A stretch of 64,000 nt of DNA from Bos javanicus (GCF_032452875.1 NC_083878.1:56773378-56837377), one strand, 5' to 3'. Positions 21,243 to 33,290 are shown, numbered from the stretch's first letter. The notes: a model not told the origin generated them from the sequence alone. Made by a program: numbers and translations.

Positions 21243-23043
21243 CAGTTCAGTTCAGTTCAGTTCAGTCATTCCGTCGTGTCCGACTCTTTGCGACCCCATG
21301 AATCGCAGCACGCCAGGCTTCCCTGTCCAACACCAACTCCTGGAGTTCACTCAGACTCACGTCCATCGAGTCAGTGATGACATCCAGCCATCTAATCCTC
21401 TGTCGTCCCCTTCTCCTCCTGTCCCCAATCCCTCCCAGCATCAGAGTCTTTTTCAATGAGTCAACACTTCGCATGAGGTGGCCAAAGTACTGGAGTTTCA
21501 GCTTTAGCATCATTCCTTCCAAAGAAATCCCAGGGCTGATCTTCAGAATGGACTGGTTGGATCTCCTTGTAGTCCAGGGGACTCTCAAGAGTCTCCTCCA
21601 ACACCGCAGTTCAAAGGCATCAATTCTTCAGCACTCAGCCTTCTTCACAGTCCAACTCTCATATCCATACATGACCACAGGAAAAACCATAGCCTTGACT
21701 AGACGGACCTTTGTTGGCAAAGTAATGTCTCTGCTTTTCAATATGCTATCTAGGTTGGTCATAACTTTCCTTCCAAGGAGTAAGTGTCTTTTAATTTCAT
21801 GGCTGCAGTCACCATCTACAGTCATTTTGGAGCCCCCAAAAATAAAGTCTGACACTGTTTCCACTGTTTCCCCATCTATTTTCCATGAAGTGATGGGACT
21901 AGATGCCATAATCTTCGTTTTCTGAATGTTGAGCTTTAAGCCAACTTTTTCACTCTCCTCTTTCACTTTCATCAAGAGGCTTTTGAGTTCCTCTTCAATT
22001 TCTTCCATAAGGATGGTATCATCTGCATATCTGAGGTTATTGATATTTCTCCTGGCAATCTTGATTCCAGCTTGTGTTTATTCCAGCCCAGCATGTCTCA
22101 TGATGTACTCTGCATATAAGTTAAATAAGCAGGGTGACAATATACAGCCTTGATGTACTCCTTTTCCTATTTGGAACCAGTCTGTTTTTCCATGTCCAGT
22201 TCTCACTGTTGCTTCCTGACCTGCATACAGATTTCTCAAAAGGCAGGTCAGGTGGTCTTGTAGTCCTGTTTCTTTCAGAATTTTCCACAGTTTATTGTGA
22301 TCCACACAGTCAAAGGCTTTGGCATAGTCAATAAAGCAGAAATAGATGTTTTTCTGGAACTCTCTTGCTTTTTCAATGATCTAGCTGATGTTGGCAGTTT
22401 GATCTCTGGTTCCTCTGCCTTTTCTAAAACCAGCTTGAACATCAGGAAGTTCACGGTTCACGTACTACTGAAGCCTGGCTTGGAGAATTTTGAGCATTAC
22501 TTTACTAGCATGTGAGATGAGTGCAATTGTGCAATAGTTTGAACATTCTTTGGCATTGCCTTTCTTTGGGATTGGAATGCAAACTGACCTTTTCCAGTCC
22601 TGTGGCCACTGCTGAGTTTTCCAAATTTGCTGGCATATTGAGTGCAGCACTTTCACAGCATCATCTTTCAGGATTTGAAATAGCTTCACTGGAATTCCAT
22701 CACCTCCACTAGCTTTGTTCGTAGTGATGCTTTCTAAGGCCCACTTGACTTCACATTCCAGGATGTCTGGCTCTAGATGAGTGATCACACCATTGTGATT
22801 ATCTGGGTCATGAAGATCTTTTTTGTACAGTTTTTCTGTGTATTCTTGGCACCTCTTCTTAATATCTTCTTTTCTGTTAGGTCCATACCATTTCTGTCCT
22901 CTATCAAGCCCATCTTTGCATCAAATGTTCCCTTGGTATCTCTAATTTTCTTGAAGAGATCTCTAGTCTTTCCCATTCTGTTGTTTTCCTCTATTTCTTT
23001 GCATTGATTGCTAAGGAAGGCTTTCTTATCTCTTCTTGCTATT
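21243..23043 (-). mobile_element. BovB LINE, 1.8 kb, 5'-truncated
   Basis: Long antisense BovB, 3' end at the left (CAGTTCAG four times over), reaching upstream of RT to the codons for EFQ..ARRDKKAFLS. Minus-strand frames 22785-22976, 22465-22788, 22078-22305, 21628-22008 and 21262-21588 cover MGKTRDLFKKIRDTKG, NKASGGDGIPVKLFQ, DHNKLWKILKETGLQDHLTC and ELWCWRR-type C-terminal codons. Catalytic YADD intact at 22018-22029, but a stop follows the codons for IMRHAGLE (near 22078) and there are other frameshifts. Near-consensus divergence implies a young copy. Confidence 0.96.
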
Positions 23044-23055
23044 TTTAGTGCAGCT

Positions 23056-23852
23056 TATTAGTTCTGCATTGCTTCATAATTACCAAAAATTCAGTAGCTT
23101 AGAACAACCACCATTTATTGTGTCACTGTTCTGTAGGTCAGAAATCCAGACATTGCAAGACTAGTTTCTCTGCTCAAGGTCTCATTGGACTAAATCACAG
23201 CATCACTGGGCTGCATTCTCATCTGAGTTAGGATTCATTTCCAGGCTCACATGTTTAATTCAGTGCCTTACAGCTGGAAGAAGAAGGGGCTCATTTCTTT
23301 TTTGCTGACTGTAACATTTCTTTTCTGCTAACTGTAAACTGGGGCCCCACTCAATCCACATTCTAGGCCATGTGGGTGGACTCTTCCATCTTCAAAGCCA
23401 GCTGTGGATAATCTCTCATGATGAATGTCTCACATGCTTTGAATCTCTTTCTTCAGGAAGAGGTTGGTCCCTTTTAAAAAAAAAGTGAAAGTTAGTCACT
23501 CAGTCATATCTGACTGTTTGTGACCCCATGACTATAGCCCAAAAGGCTCATCTGTCTATGGAATTCTCTAGACAAAAATACTGGAGTAGGTTGCCATTCC
23601 CTTCTCCAGGGGACCTTCCCAACCCAGGGATTGAACCCATGTCTCCCGCATTTCAGGCAGACTCTTTATCGACTGAGCCACCAGAAAAGCCTGGGCTCTC
23701 CTAAATAAGTCACGCCCATTCAAAAGAATCTATTTTCTCAAAGTGGATTGTACCCTGCAATAGAAACTCATCACTGTCCCATAGATTATTCATGGTATAT
23801 ATGTCACAGTGAGCATCTTGGGGGGCACCTTAGAATTTTGCCTACCACAGAG
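23056..23852 (-). mobile_element. MaLR-type (MLT1-like) LTR, antisense, split by a SINE
   Basis: Antisense order: AGTTCTGCATTGCTTCATAATTACC, GTAGCTTAGAACAACC, CATCTTCAAAGCCAGCTG, TCCCTTTT, then after the SINE TAAATAAGTCACGCCC and CATCTTGGGGGGCACCTTAG, ending GCCTACCACA. These match the MLT1 pattern that starts TGTGGTAGGCAGAATAATGG on the minus strand. Confidence 0.65.
23481..23698 (-). mobile_element. Bov-tA SINE inside the LTR
   Basis: Antisense copy: GTGAAAGTTAGTCACTCAGTC, GGTTGCCATTCCCTTCTCCAGG, ACTGAGCCACCAG. Confidence 0.93.
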
Positions 23853-24984
23853 AATATATACACATAAGGTCTAACATAGCTTGAGGGCAAGTTTGTGGAG
23901 AGAGGTCTCAACAGAGAAGAATGAGAGACTTTAGCCAAGTGAAGAGCAAGTGAGTCAGACAGAAGCAGTGGCCTGAGACACTGCCTTCACATTTGCAAAT
24001 GAGACCAGCAGAACTTGCCAATCTCTGACTTACCCATTTTTCTGCCACCTTCCTCTCTGCTAAGCGTTGCTTAATACTGAAATCCTATGGATAAAACTAT
24101 CCTCTCCCTTCAGATGCCTAATGTACCTGAAGACAGTAAAGTGAGACAAAGATTGAGGAAGTCCTAAGGGAGACTGCAGAGATTGGGGTTCTTTTCCACA
24201 TCCCACAGTGTGTTTGCTTTGATTCTGTTTGGAAACATGCCCAAGTTGGCATCAGTTGAAATCCTTTCCCCTGGCTGATGCTTGGCCTGGCTGTTTCATC
24301 TGCAGGGAACATGTCCAAATGACACAGGTGACTCAGAATTATATTCATTAGCAGTCAGATCAGGCTAATCAAAGCCTCACCATGCACCCAGGTCAGAACT
24401 CCTCTTCCAAACGTTTTCTGTGCCAATCTGGTTTGAAACACACTGGTCTTTAGAACTATGAAAAAAATGCCACTTCACTTGTTCCCATATTCTGTAGCTA
24501 GTAGAAGGTGCCGCTCGTTCTAAATGGTGTCACCATTTTAAGGAATATAGTGTATGGAGGAAAACAGAGAGGACAAGATCCTTTGCATTTTTTTCCATGA
24601 AACACAGGTGATTAATTCACTTGTGTTTGACTGTTTTATAAACTCTATATTAACCCAGCCAAGAAATGAGATGAACACATGTGGCCCCTTTACTTTGGTG
24701 CCTGAGTATACTTGGCTAAAAGCTTCAGTACTTGACAAACTAGTTCATGTTACTGGGAAACCTTTGGAAGCCCTGCTATATGCTTTTAATTTCATGCCAA
24801 AAAAAAAAAAAAGTTTATTTCCAATAGTCTTAGAGGCAAAAAGGCAGTTCATGATTAAAAGTCATTGTTAAACACACAGTAGAGAGTACCAAGGCCTTGT
24901 GCCACCATCGGGGTATATCTATTCCTTCTTGGGGACCCCACACTTAAGCCTCCTTAGTTATGAACTCAGCCCTCATTTTCTCCT
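23853..24984. other. Low-repeat DNA, unassigned
   Basis: A 105-residue frame at 24554-24871 contains an A13 tract near 24800 and no recognised domain, so I do not call it a gene. Nothing else to name. Confidence 0.45.
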
Positions 24985-25130
24985 TTAACCATCTTAACAA
25001 CCTGTGGCATAAATATTGAGTTACATTATTTGAAGATGATAAAATAGGGGGTCAGAGAGTTTAAATAACAGCCCAAAGTCACACAGGATTAAGCAGTAGG
25101 TTTAGGATTGTCACTCTGACCTACAGTGTC
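24985..25130 (-). mobile_element. MIR SINE, antisense
   Basis: GATGATAAAATAGGGGGTCAGAGAG and CAGCCCAAAGTCACACAGG follow the antisense MIR core. Confidence 0.65.
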
Positions 25131-25169
25131 CCCTGGTGTGTGCCAATTTCACATCCAAATAACAGATCC

Positions 25170-25420
25170 AGTTTAGGAATCTGTTGACCATTCACTGTGT
25201 GTAAGGCACCATCCTAGAACTTTACATGCTATTACCTGATTTAATCCCCACAATGACCCTTTAAGTGTTGATATTGTGATTTTTTTTTTTTTTTCAGGAA
25301 CTGGTAACTGAGTTACATTTCTAAAGTCATGCAGCTAATAAGTGGTGGAACTGGGTCTTAGACTCAGGTGGTCTGGCTCCAGAGTCTCTATGCCTTCAAT
25401 AATTGTTTTGCCCTATTTCA
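25170..25420 (-). mobile_element. MIR SINE, antisense
   Basis: Near full-length: GTGTAAGGCACCATCCTAGAAC, GATTTAATCCCCACAATGACCC, TAAAGTCATGCAGCTAATAAGTGG, TGGTCTGGCTCCAGAGTC. A T15 run replaces part of the middle (25280-25295). Confidence 0.8.
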
Positions 25421-26902
25421 TCTAAAATATCTTTGCTTTGGTAATTCTGATAATTTAGGTTAAGAACTCTATTGGATCTTTTAAAATCACTGTGTTTCAA
25501 GACTTCAGGGGACTTTAGAAACCCTCCACTCCAGTCCTTCTCCAGTGCTTCTTACACTGTTTGAAGTCCCTTTTCATTCCTTTGCTGGATCCATCACTGT
25601 TGTAGTTTCTACCTTCTGTTAAGAAACACACACACAACCACTTTAATTCAAAGTATTACTCAGATATCCTCCCAAAAAAGTCATTCTGAATGTATTTTCA
25701 GAGAAGTTTTACTGTAGAGATGATGAGATTTTTAAAAAATGCGATAAATCATATACTCTTCCTGCTGTTAATGTGTTTCAGAGAATTGCAGTGATTATTC
25801 GATTATGCTTATTTGAACACTGATTTAATTTTTAATTAGAATGCTCCCATGCCTAATTGCTTAGGAAATCCACCTTTCAGTAATAAATAATGTTTAAGAA
25901 CATTATTGATAATAAGCCAAATATCCTATCAACAGCATTTTATATTACGTAAATTTAAGTGCTAAGCCATTAAATTAAAAAAAGACTTATTTAAAATTAA
26001 ATAAATTTACCTCTTGAAATTGAACAAAAGAGACAATATTTACTTTAATAAGTAAACATCAGGGATGTTTATGGATAGTGTTTTATGCCTCCTGGTGTGG
26101 CATACTGTTCTTGACTTTTCTTTTGTATTCCTGAAGAGTTTTATCTAAAGCAAACTATCTGCTTTTTTCCTTTGAATAACATATGAGCTTAGCTTTTCCT
26201 TTGAAAGTCTCATTTCTTAGTTCCCCTAATTTCTGTTTATTTTTCTTTCAGTTCTGTATACCCTGTTTAGATACTGCTTACTTTGCAATTATTTTTTCAG
26301 GAAGATAAAACTTGCAAGCATAAATCCCTCTGGAACTCAGTTGAAAGAAAAACCTTAAGGTTGGGAAGCTTTTATAAAAGTGACTTTGAATTTTTTTGAA
26401 CCTGACTGTTCTTCTAATCTGGCAACCTGGGGAAAACGTTTTAGCCAATGTAGCTGGTATCAAATGTCAGTTTTGGTTTCAACTCTGCTGCCAAGTATAA
26501 GTTGAGAGATTTATGACACAAAGGAAAATAATAAAATAACAGTAGCCATAGAATATAAGAGATTAATGGGAGTTTTTGATGTAGTGTACAAATTGAAGCT
26601 ACTAAATTATCCACAGACAGGCTCCAACAGGTAGATGGGTATTAGGCCTTGCTGAGAGGATGAAAAGAAATAAAAGACCTCTTCTTTTACAAAATACGTT
26701 CTGGTCTAATCAGCTAATGTTCAAAATATCTTTACAGGCAATGCCCCTCTTCCTTTCACCCCCAGATTTCTCTTTCACAGTGAATGTAGGGCATTAGACT
26801 TTACCTACCAAAGATGGAGGAGAATCAGAGACTGCAAATCAAAGGGATAATAATGCATTTTTTTCCTGAGGGTATATTTTCCTTACCTTTTTTAAAAAAT
26901 AA
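25421..26902. other. Low-repeat AT-rich DNA
   Basis: No gene. A second cluster of homeodomain-type cores lies at about 25820-26010 (GATTTAATTTTTAATTAG, GCCTAATTGC, AGTAATAAATAATG, TAAAATTAAATAAATT). No named repeat, although the extreme right is probably L1 tail. Confidence 0.4.
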
Positions 26903-27095
26903 AATGCTGGCAAAGATTGAAAGCAGGAGAAGGGGACGACAGAGGATGAGATGGTTGGATCACATCACTGACTTGATGGACATGAGTTTGAGCAAGCTCT
27001 GGGAGTTGGTGATGGACAGGGAAGCCTGGAGTGCTGTAGTCCATGAGGTCACAAACAGCTGGACACAACTGAGTGACTGAACTGAATTGAACTGA
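26903..27095 (+). mobile_element. BovB LINE 3' tip
   Basis: 193 bp, ATGCTGGCAAAGATTG to CTGAATTGAACTGA; frame 26814-27080 gives RMRWLDHITDLMDMSLSKLW. It lies at the 3' (A-rich) end of an antisense L1. Confidence 0.92.
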
Positions 27096-27096
27096 T

Positions 27097-27320
27097 AGCT
27101 GACTTGCAATGTTCTGTCTAATTACTGCTGTATAGCAAGGTGACTTGGTTATATACATATATACATGCTTTTTTGTATTCTTTTCCATTATGACTTAATC
27201 CCAAGACATTGATTATAGTTCCCTATACTATACATTGTCTATCTATTCTATGTGTAATAGTTTGCATCTACTAATCCAAAACTCCCAGTATATCCCTCCT
27301 CTCTCTCCCTGGCAAGAGTG
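27097..27320 (-). mobile_element. L1 LINE 3' UTR, antisense
   Basis: GCTGACTTGCAATGTTCTG, GCTGTATAGCAAGGTGACTTGG, CTTTTCCATTATGACTTAATCCC, AATAGTTTGCATCTACTAATCC are antisense L1 3' UTR phrases. Confidence 0.85.
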
Positions 27321-27685
27321 TATTTTCAATGGGAGAATGGTGACCTCTCCAAGGAACAAGGACAGCATCAGGGAAGAGAGCGTCTCCCCAAGTCAGTGTT
27401 CCAGTTTCCTCATGGGTAAACCTTACACATAAACTGGGAACTACTCTAATTCTCTTATGTTTATCTCCTGTAATGGTTAATTGTATGTGTCAAATTACGT
27501 AGATCACAGGGTGCCCAAATGTGGATCAGACGTGTTATTCTGAGTATTTCTATGAAGGGGTTTCTGAATGAGTTTAACATTTAAATCAATAGCTGAGTAA
27601 AGCCGATTGCTCTCTCTAATCTGGGTGGGCCTCATCCAATCATTTGAAAGCTGGAAAAGAGCAAAAGACTGACTGTCCTTCAAAT

Positions 27686-27901
27686 GAAGTGAAAATGTTA
27701 GTTGCTCAGTCATGTCCGACTCTGTGACTCCATGGATTGTAGCCCACCAGGCTCCTTTGTCCATGGAATCTTCCAGGCAAGAATACTGGCGTGGGTTGCC
27801 ATTCCCTTCTTCAGGGGATCTTCCCAACCCAATGATCAAACCCATGTCTTCCACATTGTGAGAAGATTCCTCACCATGTGAGCCACCAGGGATTCCCAAT
27901 T
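27686..27901 (-). mobile_element. Bov-tA SINE
   Basis: Antisense copy inside the LTR-like repeat. TSD CTTCAAAT at 27678-27685 and 27902-27909, exact. Confidence 0.94.
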
Positions 27902-28139
27902 CTTCAAATACCTGGGGACAGTTAAGAACTATATACTGCCTGACATCAATTTTTTCCTGCCTTTGGACTCTGGCTGAAACTTCAGCTCTTCCTGACTCTC
28001 AAGTCTGTTGGCTTTAGGAGTGAAAGTTTTATTGTCAGCTCTCCTGGTTCTCAGGCCTTCAGATTTGGACTAGAACTACACCATCAGCTAGCCAACTCAC
28101 TCAGGAATTGAGACTTGTCAGCCTCCATAATTACATGAG

Positions 28140-28350
28140 GGCTTCCCTGGTGGCTCACTGGTAAAGAATCTGCCTGCCAAGCAGGAGTTGCAGGTTTGAT
28201 CCCTGGATCAGGAATATCCCCTGGAGAAGGAAATGTCAACACACTCCAGTATTCATCCTGGGAAACCTCAGGGACAGAGGAGCCTGATGGGCTACCGGCC
28301 ATGGAATCTCAAAAGAGTCAAAGATGATTTAGCAACTAAACAACAACAAT
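28140..28350 (+). mobile_element. Bov-tA SINE
   Basis: Sense copy inside the same repeat, with (CAA)n tail. TSD ATTACATGAG, 10 bp exact, at 28130-28139 and 28351-28360. Confidence 0.95.
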
Positions 28351-28446
28351 ATTACATGAGCCAATCCCTCATCATAAACCTCTTTCTCTCTCTCCACACA
28401 CACACATATCTTTTATGTGCTGTTTCTAATACATCCTCTAAGACAT

Positions 28447-30079
28447 ACAATATTTTCACCTATTATTGAAAAGAAATCTCTTGCACTAAAGGGTATTCCA
28501 TACAACTAGGTTGAAAATTGGACAGAGGGAAAAAAGAGAAATCATGAAGGGAAATCTAGAGACCTGTGCTGAGATTTTGTGTGGGGAGGAGACTTTATGG
28601 CTGGCATAGGGCTATTCTGAAGCTTCTTTACAGTTATAATAATTGGCTCAGGTGGAGCGTGTGTGTGTGTGTGTGTAGTGTTCCGCAGGACTCCTCCCAT
28701 AGTCATTTGGGGTATTTGTAATGTTCAAGAATTTCAAGATAGTTATTCTAGTTTAACCTTTATTCTAGTATGTCGATTTCATTTTAAAAATGTATTCAAT
28801 AACTATGAATATTTAATTAGAATCTTAATGTCCTCATTTAATTTTAAGATAGTTTTATAAGAATGCTTCTGACTCTCTTCTCTTGTGAAACTAATGACTT
28901 TCATTTATTTATTTGTTAGCTCTTTATTGGATGCCTTTTGTTACCAATAAAGGGAGCTTTTGTTTTATACACAAGATTCCTTAGGATTTCAGAGTAGTAT
29001 AGAGAAAACAGACATTCATATAACTCAGAAGACTTTGTTGAGTCTTTGGAGCCTATAAGCCACACGAGAGTAAATAATGTGATATCACAAGCCTTGTTCA
29101 GAGTAGGAGTTTTGGGGATTTCATAGGGGTGTTCGCATATCATTGCAGTGTCTTCTCCAAGTCCTCCCAATTTCTGTCACGACTCCAGACTTGCCAAACA
29201 GCCCTTTATTCATAATAAGATGGTGTATTTATTACAGAAATCAATAGGAAGTGTCTTGGTGTTTTAAATTTTAAAGATTTTAAATCCTACTTGAATTTCT
29301 TGACTTTCTAATTATGTGCTTAGTCTTTAGTCCTTGATCTACATGTTTCCTTATGATAATTTTTTTCCAGTGGTGCTGTCAGAGGTGAAACACTGACTAG
29401 GGCACACTCCTGCATGTGAGAATGAGACAGAGCTGGCCTCCAGGTCATAGACACTGCCATCTTGTTGAGACACTGAGTCATATTATCTGCTTTGATATCT
29501 CTGCTCCATGCCTGTGGAGGTCTATTGGCTTCCTGTCAACTGTGTTCTCTGAAGTGAAGCTCTTGATACGGATAATTGACTGTCAGTGATTCTCACTTCC
29601 ATACTGTTGTGCTTAGTTTGTAAATCTCAGAGCAGAAACTTTTATTTGTGCCTATTAACACTTTACATTATCTAGTACTTGGAACACATTGATTCTGTAA
29701 TCAAACCAGTGAATTATTTATATAGATCCATTTATATAATTTGGAAAATATTTTCTCTTCTAGTATATGAATATAGAACAGCTGTATTGGTATATTCTAA
29801 TTCAGAATAGCTGTACCTATGGCTATCAATTCATTAAAAATTTCCCACTGAGTATATACTTAAATTATTTACACCTTAAGCTAAAGGTACTAGCTCATGT
29901 TACTTCAGAATATCCAAAAGGCTAAAATAAAAGGTCTTATCTAATGGCTAAAATCCAAATGTTCTATCTTTGCAGAATTAGTCTACCAATCATATTGTCT
30001 TCAAGATAAAATACAACTTTGGGGTGCATAGGGATACATGTTTAAGACTTTGAAAGAAACCCACAACAATAAGGTCTGG
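28447..30079. other. Low-repeat DNA, unassigned
   Basis: 1.6 kb with only a short (GT)n at 28657-28676. The 84-residue minus frame at 28916-29170 has no recognised domain. Confidence 0.45.
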
Positions 30080-30089
30080 CTGAACTTGG

Positions 30090-31434
30090 TCAAATTGCCA
30101 ACATCCACTGGATCATTGAAAAAAGCATGAGAGTTCCAGAAAAGCATCTACTTCTGCTTTATTGCCTACTCCAAGGCCTTTGACTGTGTAGATCACAAAA
30201 AAATATGGAAAATTCTTTTTTTTTTTATTTTATTTTTAAACTTTACAAATTGTATTAGTTTTGCCAAATATCAAAATGAATCCGCCACAGGTATACATGT
30301 GTTCCCCATCCTGAACCCTCCTCCCTCCTCCCTCCTCATACCATCCCTCTGGGTCGTCCCAGTGCACTAGCCCCAAGCATCCAGCATCGTGCATCGAACC
30401 TGGACTGGCAACTCGTGGGAATACCAGACCACCTGACCTGCCTCCTGAGAAATCTGTATCCAGGTCAAGAAGCAACAGTTACAACTGAACATGGAACAGC
30501 AGACTGGTTCCAAATCAGGAAAGGAGTATGTCAAGGCTGTATATTGTCACCCTGCTTATTTAACTTATATGCAGAGTACATCATGTGAAATGCTGGGTTG
30601 GATGAAGCATAAGCTGGAATTAAGATTGCTGGGAGAAATATCAAAAACACCAGATATGCAGATGACACCAGACTTATGGCAGAAAGCAAAGATGAACTAA
30701 AGAGTCTTTTGATGAAAGTGAAAGAGGAGAGTGAAAAAGTTGGCTTAAAATTCAACATTCAGAAAATTAAGATCATGGGCATCTGGTCCCATCACTTTAT
30801 GGAAAATAGATGGGACAACAGTGGAAACAGTGAGAGGCTTTATTTTTTTGGACTCCAAAATCACTGCAGATGGTGACTGCAACCATGAAATTAAAAGACA
30901 CTTGTTCCTTGGAAGAAAAGCTATGACCAACCCAGATAGCATATTAAAAAGCAGAGACATTACTTTGCCAACAAAGGCCCATCTAGTCAAAGATATGGTT
31001 TCTCCAGGAGTCATGTATGGATGTGAACGTTGGACTATAAAGAAAGCTGAGTGCTGAAGAATTGATGCTTTTCAACTGTGGTGTTGAAGACTCTTGAGAG
31101 TCTCTTGGACTGCAAGGAGATACAACCAGTCCATCCAAAATAAAATCAGTCCTGAATATTCATTGGAAGGACTGATGCTGAAGCTGAAACTCCAATACTT
31201 TGGCCACCTGTTGGGAAGAATTGACTCATTGGAAAAGACCCTGATGCTGCGAAAGATTGAAGGCTGGAGAAGGAGGGGACAACAGAGGATGAGATGGTTG
31301 GATGTCATCACTGACTCAGTGGACATGAGTTTGAGGACTCTCCCAGAGTTGGTGATGGACAGGGAAGCCTGGCGTGCTACAGACCATGGGGTTGCAAAGA
31401 GTGGGACATGCCTGAGCTACTGAACTGAACTGAA
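30090..31434 (+). mobile_element. BovB LINE, split by an L1
   Basis: Sense BovB from the codons for QIANIHWII to the tail CTGAACTGAACTGAA. The RT palm includes IYFCFIAYSKAFDCVDHKK-like codons before the L1, and an intact catalytic YADD at 30655-30666 (RYADDTRLMAESKDE). Frames 30676-30876, 30821-31057 and 31094-31423 cover the rest, with frameshifts near 30790 and 30850 and a stop after KKAEC (31057). TSD CTGAACTTGG at 30080-30089 and 31435-31444. Confidence 0.95.
30215..30416 (-). mobile_element. Young ruminant L1 3' end, antisense, inside BovB
   Basis: T-rich start (complement of the A tail), AATCCGCCACAGGTATACATG, CTGAACCCTCCTCCCTCC, TCGAACCTGGACTGGCAACTCG. BovB continues on both sides, but nine bases of it (expected GAAAGAGAT) are missing and I see no TSD. 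Confidence 0.93.
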
Positions 31435-31444
31435 CTGAACTTGG

Positions 31445-31921
31445 GTTAATTCAGAATCAGTTTCATGAGACTACATTTTCATATGCCATCAGTTATGGCA
31501 TTGGCCATTTTTTATAAATCAAGATCTATATAGTCTTATATTAAGTAGATATTCTTCCTAGATTCTAAGACTATGATATATGTATATCTAAAGTTTTAGT
31601 AGTTTTTCCTTGTTTTCATTGATTTTGCAGTAATAATTTGGGACTGGTTGCATTGGTGACACCATTTTGACCCAGAATTAAAAGTCTCCATATTTTTCAC
31701 AGTGTAGTATCTTATTATTTAAGGTTCTGCACATTAGAGTCAGATGAATAAGTGGTTTTGATACCGAATGTAACACTATTGGTGATATTAAGAAAGTTAT
31801 TTGTCTTGTCTAATCCTCAAGTTCATCAAATAGAGCTAATATTCATTTCAACCTTATAAGATCATTATATGCATGTGTGTTTGTGAGAGTGTGTGTACGC
31901 AATTCAATTCAAGGTTCCTAG
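31445..31921. other. Unassigned
   Basis: No gene or named repeat; short GTGTGTTTGTGAGAGTGTGTG near 31874. Confidence 0.45.
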
Positions 31922-31931
31922 CACACAGAAA

Positions 31932-32146
31932 GGGCTTAACTAGTGGCTCAGTGGTAAAGAGTCCTCTTGCTAATGCAGGAGACGTGGGTTCATTTGATCC
32001 CTGGGTCAGTAATATCCCATAGAAAAGGAATTACAGCCCACTCCAGTATTCTTTCCTCAGAAATCCCAGGGACAGAGGAGCCTGAAGAGCTACAGTCCAT
32101 GGGATCACAAAGAGTCAGACATGACTGAGTGACTAAGCAACAACAA
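31932..32146 (+). mobile_element. Bov-tA SINE
   Basis: Sense copy with AACAACAAC tail. TSD CACACAGAAA at 31922-31931 and 32147-32156, exact. Confidence 0.95.
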
Positions 32147-32156
32147 CACACAGAAA

Positions 32157-32604
32157 ACTCTTCAAAATGAAGAATCCTTGATCTGCTGTTATGTTTATAA
32201 TTATCATTTCTTAAATTGGTCATCAGTATTACCCTTTTGATTCAGAAAAGTGACCTTCAGGGCCACAAATAGAACCTTTCCGACATGCATGAATGCAATG
32301 CCAAATGTGTGAATTCAGAAATCAGCGTCCTTCTGAATATCCTTGCCCTTTTTGGATGAAAGAAGCCACAGCTGCATTGCTACACTGTGTGCTGTGATGC
32401 AGTGGAATGTGCTGACTGCACTAACTGTGCTGTCAGACTGCCTTCTCGACCATACATCAACCATGCTGAAGAAAGCATAGATCCTCTTGGTTGAGTAGCC
32501 TTTGGATATCACTGCACTTTGTCTTCAATTTTAGTGTCATTTCCTAAGCTCACTTTGCAATCATTCATGCAATAATGGCATCTTATAGTTGTAGAACATG
32601 TCTA
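32157..32604. other. Unassigned
   Basis: A 65-residue minus frame (32315-32512) has no recognised domain. No named repeat. Confidence 0.45.
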
Positions 32605-32815
32605 TACATTTTTTTCCCACAGTGCTTACCCATATATTACCTTATTTGCTTCACACAATATTGTTTAATAAGTTGTTATTCATTCGTTACAGATGAAAAA
32701 ACTGAGCCTCTGACAAGTTAAATAATATGCCATGGTCACATCATCTAATTTTTATTGAAGATAGGATGTGAAGTCTGGTCTGCTTCCAAATACCATGCTG
32801 TCTTTCTTCTTATCA
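32605..32815 (-). mobile_element. MIR SINE, antisense
   Basis: ATATATTACCTTATTTGCTTCACAC, CGTTACAGATGAAAAAACTGAGCC, GACAAGTTAAATAATATGCC. Confidence 0.7.
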
Positions 32816-32889
32816 TCCTAGGTCAGTTTTAAACTCTTTCAAATGGGGAAGCAAGATTTTGCTGATCTGGCTTGCATTCTCATACAACA

Positions 32890-33290
32890 ATATACTTATC
32901 TCATACAAGAATATATACAAGAATTTTTGTAAATTAACAAGTGTATTGTACAAGCCCAAATATATATACAAGAATATGGGCTTCAGATGGTAAAGAATCT
33001 CCTGCCTACAATGCAGGAGAGTTGGGTTCGATGCCTAGGTCGGGAAAGTCCCCTGGAGAAGAAAATGGCTATCCACTCCAGTATTCTTGCCTGGAGAATT
33101 CCATAGACAGAGGAGCTTGGTGGGTTATAGTCTATGAACTCGCACAGTATCAGACATGATTGAGTGACTAACACACTTATACAAGAATATTACAGGAATA
33201 CAGAAGAATATACAAGAATACACTCATATTCATATATATACACATGTACAAGAATACACTTATACAAGAATATACTTGCATTCTTATTCT
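32890..33290. repeat. Degenerate ACAAGAATAT(AC) minisatellite, interrupted by a SINE
   Basis: The 10-12 bp unit (TATACAAGAATAT, TACAAGAATACAC, GAAGAATATACAAG) recurs at 32895-32977 and at 33178-33275. A Bov-tA splits the array. Confidence 0.75.
32978..33177 (+). mobile_element. Bov-tA SINE inside the minisatellite
   Basis: Sense copy starting GGGCTTCAGATGGTAAAGAATC. TSD TATACAAGAATAT (13 bp) at 32965-32977 and 33178-33190, although the unit also repeats in the array. Confidence 0.92.

Larger units (their letters stand above)
27469..28446 (+). mobile_element. LTR-like interspersed repeat holding two SINEs
   Basis: GGTTAATTGTATGTGTCAAATTAC, CACAGGGTGCCCAAATG, GGGTGGGCCTCATCCAATC, TTTCCTGCCTTTGGACTCTGG, GCCTCCATAATTACATGAG and CATCATAAACCTCTTTCTC occur in the order of a common mammalian repeat with a poly(A)-signal-like 3' end. 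I take it as an LTR, but cannot fix its family. SINEs at 27686 and 28140 split it in three. Confidence 0.5.

Noticed and set aside
14609..23043. Plus-strand frames over antisense BovB (for example 21374-21925, 14715-15101)
   Set aside because: Shadow frames of the RT on the opposite strand.
24554..24871. 105-residue open frame
   Set aside because: Crosses an A13 tract coding for a lysine run, no recognisable domain, no splice or poly(A) context.
32890..33290. ACAAGAATAT array as a CRISPR-like repeat
   Set aside because: Short AT-rich degenerate unit without unique spacers, in a mammalian genome.
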